Assembly: GCA_963691705.1 (NCBI GenBank)
Contig: OY829542.1
Location: forward strand, 32,536,579 to 32,600,578
Direction: 5' to 3'
DNA from: Viola odorata
Lineage: Eukaryota; Streptophyta; Magnoliopsida; Malpighiales; Violaceae
DNA length: 64,000 nucleotides
Shown here: piece by piece, positions 34,501 through 45,500 of the stretch
Position numbering within the stretch: the stretch's first letter is position 1
Layout: each line of letters opens with the position of its first letter
Made by a program: the position numbers and the translations under genes
Notes under the pieces: model-generated
The model's input: only the letters and a program-made list of their open reading frames with translations
Databases searched by the model: none
What the model was told of the DNA's origin: nothing

Positions 34501-37500
34501 ATGGCAAAAATGGCAAACCAAGGCACCACATGTTGTTGGATGTGCAATAAAAGAAGCCACCACCATCAAACCACTCACTTCAGGTCTTACAATTCCCACT
34601 AGTCTTCTATGTAAAGGAAAAGAAAAAATGAAGTACCTCAACCCTAATAAAGAACCCTGCCTAGCTTCACTCACCCTCTCTCAAGCAACCCAACCTACTA
34701 CCCCAATCCTAACACTCACAATACTCATTCACATTTCCCCAACCTTACTCATGCAGTACAAGAGATCACTCCTTTCTCACAAGTTCCTCACCTACCACCA
34801 GCATCCTACTCACTAAGGTTTGCAATCCTTCTCATATGCCTACTCCTACGTCAATTTCAGACTCCTTCAGACCCAGCAATAAACAAGCATAAATGAGATG
34901 CCTCCACTCAAAAATTCCCATTCCTCCCCTGATATTTCTTATACACAAAACTAGCTCATGGTTCTAAATGTAGAAATCATGTTCCTTCAAATTAGGATAG
35001 CAATCCAGGAATGACAGAAACACTTCAAGTACAAGCCATTCCTCATCTTACCAACCTTTGTATCTTGTTCTCCTCGCAGTACTTAGCTACTTCCTCTGGT
35101 GTCATATCACAGAGCTTTCTTTCTAGAGCACAGCTGAAAGGGATAATTGTTTCACCACCATGCTCCTGCACCCTAGAAAAGAAAGAAAAAAAGTCATTTA
35201 CATAAGAGAAAATGCTGATATTTAGCACATGCACGCTTTAGTGTAAGCAATAAACCTTCTGTTCACCAACTATACTGATTTCTTAAATGACTGTAAGGAA
35301 GAAAAATATAGAAACAACACAATGTCAGACGTTATGTCATAAGCAATTCTCTCACTTCAAACAAAAGGAGATTGCAATGTTGGTGATGGTGAAGTCTCTT
35401 TTTTTCCATTCTTAAAAAATTCAAAGCCGTGGGCACACGTACAGGGATAGTTTGTGACATGTTATTGATGCTATCCATGCCTCACATCCTTTGCATACAT
35501 GCAGAACAAATTCAGAATGATACAAGAAAAGAAAAATCAAGATAGTAAACTGGTAAAAAAATAATTGGCATACCAGGCATGAATCTTGGGCAAAAATTTG
35601 TTCTTCTTTCTTTGGTAATCGTGTTCATTCATGTTAACCTGTGGTGCAATATACACGCCATAGTCAAACTTCTAAATCCTTAAAGTTTCTAAGAGGAGCA
35701 ACTGTAACTAAAGAGTTGACAGATCAGAAAGAAAGAAAAGAAAAAACAACCAAAAAAAACAATGAAGACACACCAAGTATACAACAGGCTTGGCGGTAAG
35801 CAATTGAAAAGTATTCAGTATCTCAATTTCAGCAGCTTTCCACTCTCCCAGGCGGATATCTTTCTCTTCCTTAAGCCATGCCATGACCTGAGAATACCAA
35901 GCAGCACCATTGCTTAGCATCAGTTACAGAACAGAAATGCCAATCAAACTAAAGTTAGGTCATCTAAAGTACAAGAAGACAAACCCTTTCACATAATTCA
36001 TGCTCTATTTTTAACTGCTTGTCATTGCTCCTCTTCATACCCTTCTCCAGATCTTCTACCCTTCTTTCCATGAATTCAATATCCTACAGCCAAGCCACAA
36101 AATAAAAAATAAAACAAGGTTTAGAAATCAACACAAGGATAAGTGATAGCATCTAACACAAACTGGCATTAGCATTATACAGGATACGATTGAATTGGGG
36201 ACAAATGAAAAGAGAACGGTGGAACACAGCTGATTAATCATGAAAATGTGGGGTAGTGGGGGAGGAAAACAAAGAAAATTACCATAAACAATAAAAGGCC
36301 TAATTCCAAATTTCATGTTTCAGTTTTGCAACATAGCGCGAATGTTTGAACTTGCATTCCTGACAAGAGGGGGAGATAATAATACAAATCATAGGATAAC
36401 CTAAAAGAACGACCTTCAGGTATCACATGGCTTTTTATACAAAGAATGATCCTCCAGACTTTCCAAAATTCTAAAACTGTATAAACATAAGCAAGACTTG
36501 GTGACAAAAGCACATATCACCAGTCAAATGACATTCAATCTGACTTGAAAAAGTAAAAGCAGTAGACATAATTTGAGCACCAGAATCAGCTAGAGTACCT
36601 TTAATCGCAACTCTTCACTAATAACCTCCAGATCTCTCACAGGGTCAACAGTATCATCAACATGAATGATATCTGGGTCTTCAAATGCTCCTACAATATA
36701 TGGACAGAAAGAAGTGAAGTTTGCATCTGCCGTCATATTGTCAAATCAGCACTAAACAAGAGTTACAGACAATTGTAACAATGCACTGATAGAATATATC
36801 TCTAATCCTGAATAACAATACCTACCCATTACATAGAACACCGAAAAGAAAGGAATGGTGCTGTGAGGTGCATATGCTCTATATAAAGCAGGGCAACATG
36901 ATCTGTTCTGACGCGCGGTTAATGCAACAAAGAACTTCAAAGACAAGCCAATCATTGATGATGTATGGAACTACATAACTGTGATCTATAAAACAAATAG
37001 GAAAACTACAACCTTAAGATTTGAGAACTTCCCAGTGGTTCACTTTGTCATGGAACAAAAGTTATAATGATAAAAAAACACAACTACATTGCAAGGAAAG
37101 ATGTACAAACAATCAAGACCAAAACTTCTCGACAATCAGAAGCATGTGAAGCTTACTCAGAACGTGAAAGATGCCATCAACAGCCCGAATGTGAGACAGG
37201 AAACTGTTTCCCAAGCCTTGGCCAGTGTGGGCACCTCTAACCAGACCAGCTATATCATGGATTTCCAAGAACGCAGAAACCTCGCTTTTGGGCTTGAACA
37301 ACTGACAGAGCCATTCGAACCTCTCGTCGGGGATGTTGATGCGAGCCTCATTAGGGTTAATGGTGCAGAAGGGGAAGTTCTCAGCTGGTATGGAAAGCTT
37401 CGTCAGGGTGTTGAAAAGAGTCGACTTCCCCACGTTAGGTAGCCCAACCTGCCGATCACCGATTATTAGTCAGTAGTGTCAATTATTAACTACAACCACC

Positions 37501-37628
37501 ACCATTTTTTAAAAAAAATAAATAAAAAGCAGACAACTTACTATGCCAATTTTGAGGTGAGAGGAGAAACGACCAAGGATTGGACGCTCGACGGGCGCCT
37601 CCTTGCCTTTCGCTGCCTTTGGTGGCAT
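31524..37628 (-). CDS. OLA1: Obg-like ATPase 1 (YchF family)
   Basis: Eleven coding exons with GT-AG borders: 37542-37628, 37157-37448, 36599-36690, 35985-36083, 35774-35887, 35574-35638, 35056-35172, 33750-33825, 32982-33074, 32494-32544, 31524-31622. Phases agree throughout and give 394 aa, the usual eukaryotic OLA1 length. The P-loop GLPNVGKST is at 31-39, the switch DIAGLVRGA at 94, and NMNE (230-233) replaces NKxD, the change that gives YchF proteins preference for ATP. A coiled-coil helical arm (about 140-200) and a TGS domain (about 305-390) follow; the C-terminus ends SGGGKK. It is a cytosolic ribosome/tRNA-associated P-loop ATPase linked to translation and stress. The start is the ATG of [10 protein letters not shown]. 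The last intron holds a MITE. Confidence 0.97.
31686..32099. repeat. MITE in the last intron of OLA1
   Basis: Arms of about 100 bp: TGCATTTGTAACATAAATCA... on the left pairs with ...TTGTGGTACAAATGCA on the right, and CAAATAAACCACTGCATTTG recurs inverted near 32020. It sits between exons 10 and 11 and leaves both splice sites intact. Confidence 0.75.
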
Positions 37629-37866
37629 TCTTCTCCTTCTGCAGTGGCGTGCGGGGGGAGGGGGGGACTGTCGACTGTGGATGGGGAGGTGAGCGAGTTG
37701 AAGTGTGCTTATGCTCCTTCTCTAGGGTTTTGTTCAGGAAATGATTTAATGATTTCATGAACAAAAGAAAAATAGCCTAAACAGGGTTTAGTAGGAAATC
37801 AACCATATAATAATAACTAAAAAAAGTAAGAACTACAATTTCCTTAAACTAGCTTTTTAACATTAT
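37629..37866. promoter_or_regulatory. OLA1 5' flank (promoter/leader)
   Basis: This is the 240 bp between the OLA1 start codon and a Mutator-like MITE. The leader has a G/C-rich tract (37648-37668) and no clear TATA box at a usual distance. Confidence 0.4.
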
Positions 37867-37875
37867 AAAATTTAA

Positions 37876-38640
37876 AGTCATTACCATCACCACTCCTTAA
37901 ACTATTATCATGGAGCAAATAAGACTCATAATAATTTTTTACTGAATTCAGCTCCCCTAACTATTTTTTCATTATAAAGAGACGCTGTGTTAGTTTTTCC
38001 ATCCAAAATTCTAATATATTTGCTTTGACCAAATTTTTTTTTTAATCCTTAAAAAAATTACACTCCAAAATAAAATTAAAAAAATATTTTTAACTTAGGA
38101 ATTGTTTTTTTTTTAAAGTTTAACTTAGTAATTGTTAAGTACATATGAACATAACTATTTTTCTAAAAATAAAAATCGAAAAAAAACTAAAAAAATTCAT
38201 AAAACTAAAAATAATATTTATAAATTTTTTAAATAATTATAAAAGATGAATTAAAATTATAAAAAGTAGCAATTTTTGTTTAAAAATTGAAAAAAATAAA
38301 TAAAAGCATCGCTATTAATTTCATATTTTTTGAAAACTTTTTTATTTGTTTATAACTTTTTAAAAATATTTATCACTTTTATATTTTAATTCTGGAATTT
38401 TTTATTTTTTTCAAAAAATTCAATTTTAAAAAATTATTTTCCTATTTTTCTCTCTTTTTTTTAAATAAAAGAGAATCAAAAAATATGGTCAAGAAAATCC
38501 GTTAAGATTTTGGATGGAAAACTTAATAGAGTGGTCTCTTTGCAACGAAAAAATAGTTAGGGACTGAATCCAATAAAAAACTATTGAGGGACCTATTTGT
38601 CAAACGATGATAGTTCAGGGGTGGTGGTGCTAATAACCCT
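37876..38640. mobile_element. Mutator-like MITE upstream of OLA1
   Basis: Imperfect inverted repeats of about 150 bp: the left begins AGTCATTACCATCACCACTC, the right end reverse-complemented begins AGGGTTATTAGCACCACC, and both continue with AACTAT...CAAATA...TAACTATTTTTTC...TTTCCATCCAAAAT. Flanks AAAATTTAA (37867-37875) and AAAATTTAT (38641-38649) fit a 9-bp TSD at 8 of 9. The middle is AT-rich and codes nothing. Confidence 0.7.
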
Positions 38641-39428
38641 AAAATTTATCAATTTTAAAATGAAATTTTAAAAATAATACTAATTAAAAATTAGAAATTA
38701 TTATTTAAATAGAAATTCTCTTTCATTCAAATAAAATTATGTAGTGTACATGAACCAAAAGGTATTAATTTTGATGTTGAAGGGGATAATTTGGAATGGA
38801 CTTGAAGATTGAAAATCTAACCTTTACTATGTCAAAAGCCCTTTCAATCATATTTTTCGACGAGTAATGTCGATAGTTGATACGATCCAAGCCACACTAG
38901 TGTAGAATTTTGGTGAGCACAATGAGATGTGTCTCAAAATCGAAGTTACAACTATAATGGTTTGGGAGCTTTTTAGTGAAGAATGAAGATCTAGTTTAAG
39001 ACAAGATTAGATAAATACAAGATGAGTAAGAAAAAGTACGAAAATAGAAGAAAGAAACACAAGCGGAATTAGAAAAGAAATGTTGAATACAACCCGAAAA
39101 TGTAATGCTTGAATTAAAAGAAGAAAACGATTACAAGGTTTGATGGTTTGAAAGTTTGACTTGTGAGGATGCAAGGTATCACCAACTTGACATCAAAAAA
39201 AAGAGTTTAACTGTAAATAAGGAGGAGGTTTTCTCTACTCAAGCAAATATCTACTTTAACAAAACCTAAGGCAAATAGCCTAACATGTAGTTATTTATAT
39301 CTAGGGTATGATATGATCTGACATAGGGTGAGTAGATCGAATGATATATGGAGCTTTGAGAGGATCTAGCTTGAGAGTTTACTTAGACAATTAATACATA
39401 AAGATGATCACAAAGGGAAGTTGGTGGA
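38641..39428. repeat. LTR-derived DNA of uncertain family
   Basis: TGATACGATCC at 38878 is the same end sequence as family-1/2 LTR ends read on the minus strand. From there to 39428 the sequence is LTR-like and non-coding. The other border was not found. Confidence 0.35.
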
Positions 39429-40295
39429 TGATACGGGTGCGCAGCGGACGAAAGCAATGATAAACAAGGAGAGAAGAAGATTACTGAGATAAACATGAAG
39501 GAGAAGTGGAAAGACTTGAGTGTGGTGAAGATGAAGATGCACGTTGAATACTTGGCTAGAGACTAGAGGCGGAAAGAACATATACATATATTTCACAAGA
39601 GATTCGTTTACAAGGACAACTAATAAACAAACACAAAACATAAGTTGATGGTTTACGTTTTACTTGCAGATGATGAAAGCACCATCAAGGCTTAGAAGTC
39701 TACAAGATGAGCTTAGGTGATAAGGGAGGAGTATTCTCGACTCAACAAAATCACTCAATCTAAACTAATTACAAAATGAAAGGGGTGGCCTATTTATACA
39801 CGGTCGACCTTACAAAATAAAGTATGAAATCTTCTTCGTCGATTTGGGAAGGTTAATAGTACGCCCATAGAATACCCGATAGAGTACCTATTGGTAGACT
39901 GTTAATCCGAGCTGCCGATCATCAAAAGGTGTTAGGCGTGAACTTGTCAGGGGTTCAAGTGGCTATCGGAATTTGATAGTTCCCCTGATAAGTTAACGGT
40001 TCCCGGTAGTTTCCCTTGGGCGTATGGTAAGTACCTTCTCCCGGTAACTTCCTTAAAGGCTACCGATCGATATCGACTATCGCTTACGTTAAGTGTAAAG
40101 GGTTGGTTCTTGCATTGAAGGGAATCTTTGGGTAGATGCTTGCTTCTGGAAGGTTGTGCAAACACACAATGTCGGTCAGTGCCCATGTCGATCCCGGTAT
40201 GGTGTACGATCAGTGTTACGATCTGGTTCTTGGTTTGGAGGGAGTCTTCCGGTAGATTGTGCCTTCCCGGTAAGGTTCCCGGTTGTGGTCATAAT
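39429..40295 (-). repeat. Family-4 LTR (minus strand), cut on the right
   Basis: In minus orientation it ends CGCTGCGCACCCGTATCA at 39429. The U5 side matches 60887-61210 in plus orientation (GTAAAACGTAAACCATCAAC and CGTGCATCTTCATCTTCACC). The U3 side carries repeated CCCGGTA/TTCCCGG motifs (39990-40285). A copia LTR begins at 40296. Confidence 0.5.
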
Positions 40296-40687
40296 TGCAG
40301 CGGAAGATTTATTACAAACCCGAAACAAGAACCAAACCATTGAATATAATTTATGCTTATTGGGATTCGAACTATGTACCTTTCACCGAAAATAGAATCG
40401 TTGGAGCACCAAACTGAAACAAAGAATTCTAAATGGATGAACCGTCTACAAGAGGTCAAATCGAACCAACAGATGTTGCCCGTATCGACGAACACCCTCT
40501 ATTGGTATCCACACAAATGAGTCGAATAATTTATAGGAATAGTCTGCTAGAACCGAAGGAAGAAGGATTCACAACCCACTAGAATGCAACTCCTTGTATT
40601 TTTCTCTTCTTCTTGGTGTTCAATTTCTTCTTTAAGAAATCCGAAAATGCTAACAAAACTAACACCTAACCCTTTAGGTTTACATCC
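40296..40687 (-). repeat. Copia-type 3' LTR, distal part (split by element B)
   Basis: On the minus strand it ends AATCTTCCGCTGCA, typical of plant copia LTRs. Together with 48279-48489 it makes a 603-bp LTR. Its last five bases CATCC (40683-40687) are the left TSD of element B. Confidence 0.8.
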
Positions 40688-41594
40688 TGATGCGAATCCA
40701 CGCATCCAACTACCGTTACCACCAGCTGGTCCAATGACTCGAGCCAGAGCTAGAAAGCTTCAAGACCGTTTGTCATCTCTCATTCACAAGGAGCTGGAAT
40801 GTGAGAGGACAAGTGAGGAAGCTGCGCTTAGAGAGAAGACACCAAGAGTTGTGAATCTCCTTACATTCACAATGCCCGAAGATGATTCTGCCAGAAACGG
40901 CACTTGACCGTTTGTCACCAAAACGGCTCTTGTCCGATTCGTTCAAAACGGCTCTTGTCCGTTTCGCTTAAATCGGCACTTGACCGTTTCACTCAGCCAT
41001 TGCCGTTTCACTCATCTGTCTCGCGTGCCGATTGCTCAAAACGGCTCCTGCCCGTTTCGCGTGTCCAGAAGCGCGCGTTGACTGAAGTTCAAGTTGTTGA
41101 CTTTAATTATTTTAGCTTAATTAGTTAATTAGACAGTTTTAATTAGTTAAGTTATCTTCCTATTTTGGAAGTCCTACTTCTATTCCTATTTGGTTTACTA
41201 TTAGGGTTTGTTTGTAACCTATATAAGGAACCACTTGGCTACTTTATTAAGTTGGCTGTTATTTGATAAATTGAGTTAATCTCTTCAATCTCCGCCCCTT
41301 GTTCAAGTTGGTTGAACCTTGTTCTTCTTGAGTCCACAATACTTGAGTCGTATACAAGTAAATCTTGGAATTGTATTATTGTGTCATTTATCTTAGTGTG
41401 ATTCTCACATTGTTGAGTCTAGTCCTAAGAACTCGATTCAAGACCCTTGACTTGAAATCGATTAGGGCTCTTAGCACAGGTTAGCTAAGTGGTCTAAGCT
41501 CGTACTCGTCGAGTTATCTATTTCCGCAGGAAATCCGTCTTTGAACAAAGATCAAAATTGGTGCTACGCATCCTAAGGAACCAGGATCGTATCA
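40688..41594 (+). repeat. 5' LTR of element B
   Basis: Starts TGATGCGAATCC, ends GGATCGTATCA. A TATA box (TATATAAGG, 41220-41228) marks the likely U3/R start. U3 includes a copy of the polyprotein tail and five AAACGG-N7-CCGTTT units. Confidence 0.96.
40895..41057 (+). promoter_or_regulatory. Five spaced palindromes AAACGG-N7-CCGTTT in U3
   Basis: Units start at 40895, 40921, 40946, 40971 and 41039; the first four are spaced 25-26 bp, about 2.5 helical turns. The core AACGG/CCGTT equals the MYB3R-bound MSA core of plant G2/M promoters (known); function here is inferred. The same array is in the 3' LTR (47574-47736) and in the solo LTR (15201-16190), but not in element A. Confidence 0.7.
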
Positions 41595-41596
41595 GT

Positions 41597-41608
41597 TGGT
41601 AGCGGAGC
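41597..41608 (+). promoter_or_regulatory. Primer-binding site of element B
   Basis: TGGTAGCGGAGC two bases after the 5' LTR; two changes from the tRNA-Met type TGGTATCAGAGC. Identical in C and E. Confidence 0.75.
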
Positions 41609-42510
41609 TTAAGGCGTTCAAAGATTGGTAAGTATCTTAATTGTTTTCAAGTTTCATCGTTGAAATCGGTATTTCTTTCTACTCCATTCAAAACCGATTT
41701 CTTTGCTGTGCTTGGTTAGTTACTTGAATACAATTGGTTGTGTTTCGTTCCAGTTTGTTGTGTTGAAATTCGCTAAATTACTTGCGTTTTCTACCCACAA
41801 GAAGGTCACAAAATACAAGAGAAAATTCTGTTCAGTATCAGTAACTTCAGTTGTCGAACTTGTATTCATATATATAGCAACTGAAGTCCGATTTTAGTAA
41901 TTGTGGTTTCGTTGGAAAGCTGAATCTGTTGGGCTTCCGAATCAAAAAGAATCGGTCGATTCGGATTTCAGAGTAAAAAGTTCTGATCAAAACACTGAAT
42001 TGTGTTTTGCTGTCAAAAAAAAAAAAAAAAACAACAGGGAAATTTTCCCAAAGAAAAGAAAGGGATCCGATCCTGCAAATACGAAAATATATAGAAGTAT
42101 TTGCTCCATAAAAATCAGATTTATCAAGGAATTAAATTGCACTGCGATTGGGTATTACAATCATAACTGAAATTGAACTTGTTTGAGTCCTTTCGAGTCA
42201 ATTTTGAGCTTTCTTTGATTCCTTGAAATTGCCTTCTACTCTACTTGCTATTTGTTTGATTGGTTGTTCTTGCAATTACTCAAATATCAAGTGTCACAAT
42301 TCTTTTCCGTGCTAGTTTTCTTTGAGAGTCTCCTTGGAAGCTTTTCTTTGGATTCTTGAGTCTCACTAACACTTGAACATTGCAGGGAATTTTGAGAGAT
42401 TTTGTGAGATTATTAGAGTGATTAAACACGAGAGTAAACACGTGAGGGAGTGCTAGGTTAGTGCAATTTTACGTTTTCTTTGGTGTTGTGAATTTCAGGA
42501 AAAGTAAAAG
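41609..42510 (+). other. Leader of element B
   Basis: A 0.9-kb untranslated leader, with an A17 run near 42016-42032, ending AAAGTAAAAG before the gag ATG. It should hold packaging and dimerisation signals; none can be assigned by eye. Confidence 0.6.
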
Positions 42511-45500
42511 ATGTCTCAAGAGGGAGTACAACAACCCGATCTATCGGCTATACTAGCCATAATGATGGAACAGCTCCGAACATTGAATGAACGGCAATTA
42601 ACTGCAAATGAGCGGCAGCTAACTGCCGATGCAAGGCTAGCTAAGGTGGAAGCGTTAGGTACCATTAATCCAGTTCCTATAGCCGCGAATAACCAACGTG
42701 ATAGCCGTTTGTCTGATCTGTCCGAAGAAGATGACAACGCCCGTCGACCACGTGATGAGAATCGTCGGCCTAATCTTGCTTTGGTCCCTCCTAGGCGACT
42801 TGCCAGACGTGGTCCACAATTACCATATTCTGATTGGGAAGGAGAACCTGATGAGGGAGAAGGCTGGATAAATACAAGGGATGGACAGAGGAGGGAGAGA
42901 CGAGACCGTCGTGATGGTAGGAGAGAACGGGAGGATGACCGTTTGGATGCTAATCTAAACAGCATCAAAATGAAAATACCTCCGTTTGAGGGTACTGACG
43001 ACCCTGATGCATACTTAACTTGGGAAAGGAAAATAGATGCTATCTTCTTATGTCACAATTATTCGGAAGGTAAAAAGGTTCAGATCGCCGCAGTCGAATT
43101 CTGTGGGTATGCTAGTCATTGGTGGGAGCAGTTCAATCGGAAAAGGGCAGCTGTCTTAGCTGGTCCGATTGCTAATTGGGAAGAGATGAAGCAGGCGATG
43201 AGACAACGGTTTGTCCCTGCCCACTTTCACCGTGAGCTTCATCAACGGCTTCAAACCTTGAAGCAAGGCAGCAAGGGAGTTGGAGCATACTTTAATGAGA
43301 TGGAAATTGCTTTGGCTCAAGCGAAGATTACTGAAGAAACTGAGGTAACGATGGCTCGGTTTCTTGCTGGTTTGAATGCAGACGTTGCCGATGCATTGGA
43401 ACTGACTCAATATAACACTATGGAGGAGATGCTTCATATGGCTCAAAAGATTGAGAAACATAGGAAAGCTAGGAGTTCCTATAAGTCTACTGGGTCGACA
43501 CCTTGGAAGAAGACGTCTTGGAATAAGGATGACAAAACGGCCCCTGCCGTTTTGAAGGGATCTGCCAGTGCTGTTGTTCCTTCTAAAACGGCACCTACCA
43601 AACCTTATACTCCACCAGTGGATCGGCCAGCCACTAAGGAAATTATCTGTTTCAAGTGCAACGGCCGAGGGCATAAGAAATCAGAATGCCCGAATAAAAG
43701 AGTTTTCATCATCAGGCCGACTGGCGAGGAAGAATCGGATGATGAACAGGAGGAAACGGAACCTGAGGAAAACGGTCAGACCGATTCGGATATTGACCAT
43801 CAGAGAGGTGACCATGTTCGGTTGCTTGTAATCCGACGGACCCTGAGCGTACAGTCCACAGAAGAAGTGTGTGATGAGGAGCAACGGACCAATCTGTTCC
43901 ACACCCGCGGGGTGATTGATCACAAGGGTTGTTCCATTATCATAGACAACGGAAGCTGCACCAACTGTGCTAGTGTGCTGATGGTTCATAAGCTGGACTT
44001 GCCAACGGTAAAGCATCCGAAACCGTATCATCTACACTGGATGACGGATGACAACGGTATTAAGGTAACCAAACAGGTGCTTGTTAAGTTTCGTATCGGC
44101 AAATACCAAGATGAAGTTCTCTGTGATGTTGTGCCGATGCAAGCAAGCCATATCCTCCTTGGACGCCCATGGCAGTTTGATCGCGCAGCGAATCATGATG
44201 GGAAGAAGAACCTCTACAAGTTGGTTAAGGATGGTCAGAAGTTCACCTTGGCACCGTTAACACAAGCTGAAGTGTTTGAGGATCAGCAATGGCTTGCTAA
44301 GTCACATGCTGAATATGAAATTTCAAAACAGCTTGCGAGAGAAAAAGAAGGTTTGAGTGTGAAATATATAGAGGGAAACACTGAGAGTGTGAGCCTTAAA
44401 CATTCGCATGAAAACAGTAAGCATGCAGAGGGAGAGTGTAAACAGTCGCATGAAAACAACAAACATGCAGAGGGCGAGTGTAAACATTCGCACGAAAAGA
44501 GTAAGCGTGCTGAGAGTGGCATTGAGAGAAAAGGAGAGGTAAATAAAAAGAAATTGAGTGTATATGCCAAAAGGAGCGAAGTAAGGAGAGCCATGCTTTC
44601 TCATAACAATTGTTTTGACGCAAACCGTCCTCTACTTCTTATCCGTTTTCGCTCTTATTGTTTAACCTCAAATGAAACGGAACGGCACCCTACCGTTCCG
44701 ATTGGTATATCTTCTCTCTTGCAGGAATTTGGAGATGTTCTACCCGAAGAAATGCCACCTGGCTTACCTCCGATTCGAGGCATAGAACATCAGATCGACT
44801 TTGTTCCTGGATCGGCAATTCCTCATCGGCCGGCTTACCGATCCAATCCAGAGGAGACAAAGGAACTGCAACGGCAAGTTGACGATTTGCTTGCGCGTGG
44901 GTACGTTCGGGAGAGTCTGTCTCCATGTGCCGTTCCAGTCATTCTGGTCCCAAAGAAGGACGGATCTTGGCGCATGTGTGTTGATTGTCGAGCAGTCAAC
45001 AAAATCACTGTAAAGTATCGCCATCCTATTCCTCGATTGGATGATATGTTAGATGAATTAAGTGGTAGTATAGTATTTTCTAAAATTGATTTAATGAGTG
45101 GCTACCACCAAATTCGTATGAAAGAAGGGGATGAATGGAAAACTGCTTTTAAAACTAAGTATGGCTTATATGAATGGATGGTTATGCCGTTTGGCTTGAC
45201 TAATGCTCCTAGCACCTTTATGAGGTTAATGAACCATGTACTTCGGCACTTAATTGGTAAATTTGTTGTAGTTTATTTTGATGACATTTTAATCTATAGC
45301 AAATCATTGGATGAACATGCTTTACATCTTAGGGAAGTTTTTCTAACACTTCGTGAGCAGAAATTATATGCTAAACCTAGTAAGTGTTCTTTTGCATTGG
45401 AACAAGTTGGTTTTCTTGGTTTCATTGTCAGTGCAGGAGGCGTTAAAGTGGATGAGGAGAAGATCCGCGCGATACGGGAATGGCCGACGCCGAAGGCCGC

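Noticed and set aside
37089..37442. Plus-strand 117-codon frame over OLA1 exon 2
   Set aside because: Antisense shadow of the P-loop exon of OLA1.
40904..41128. 74-codon frame repeated in family-1 LTRs
   Set aside because: It repeats because the LTR repeats; it is the AAACGG array read in another frame.
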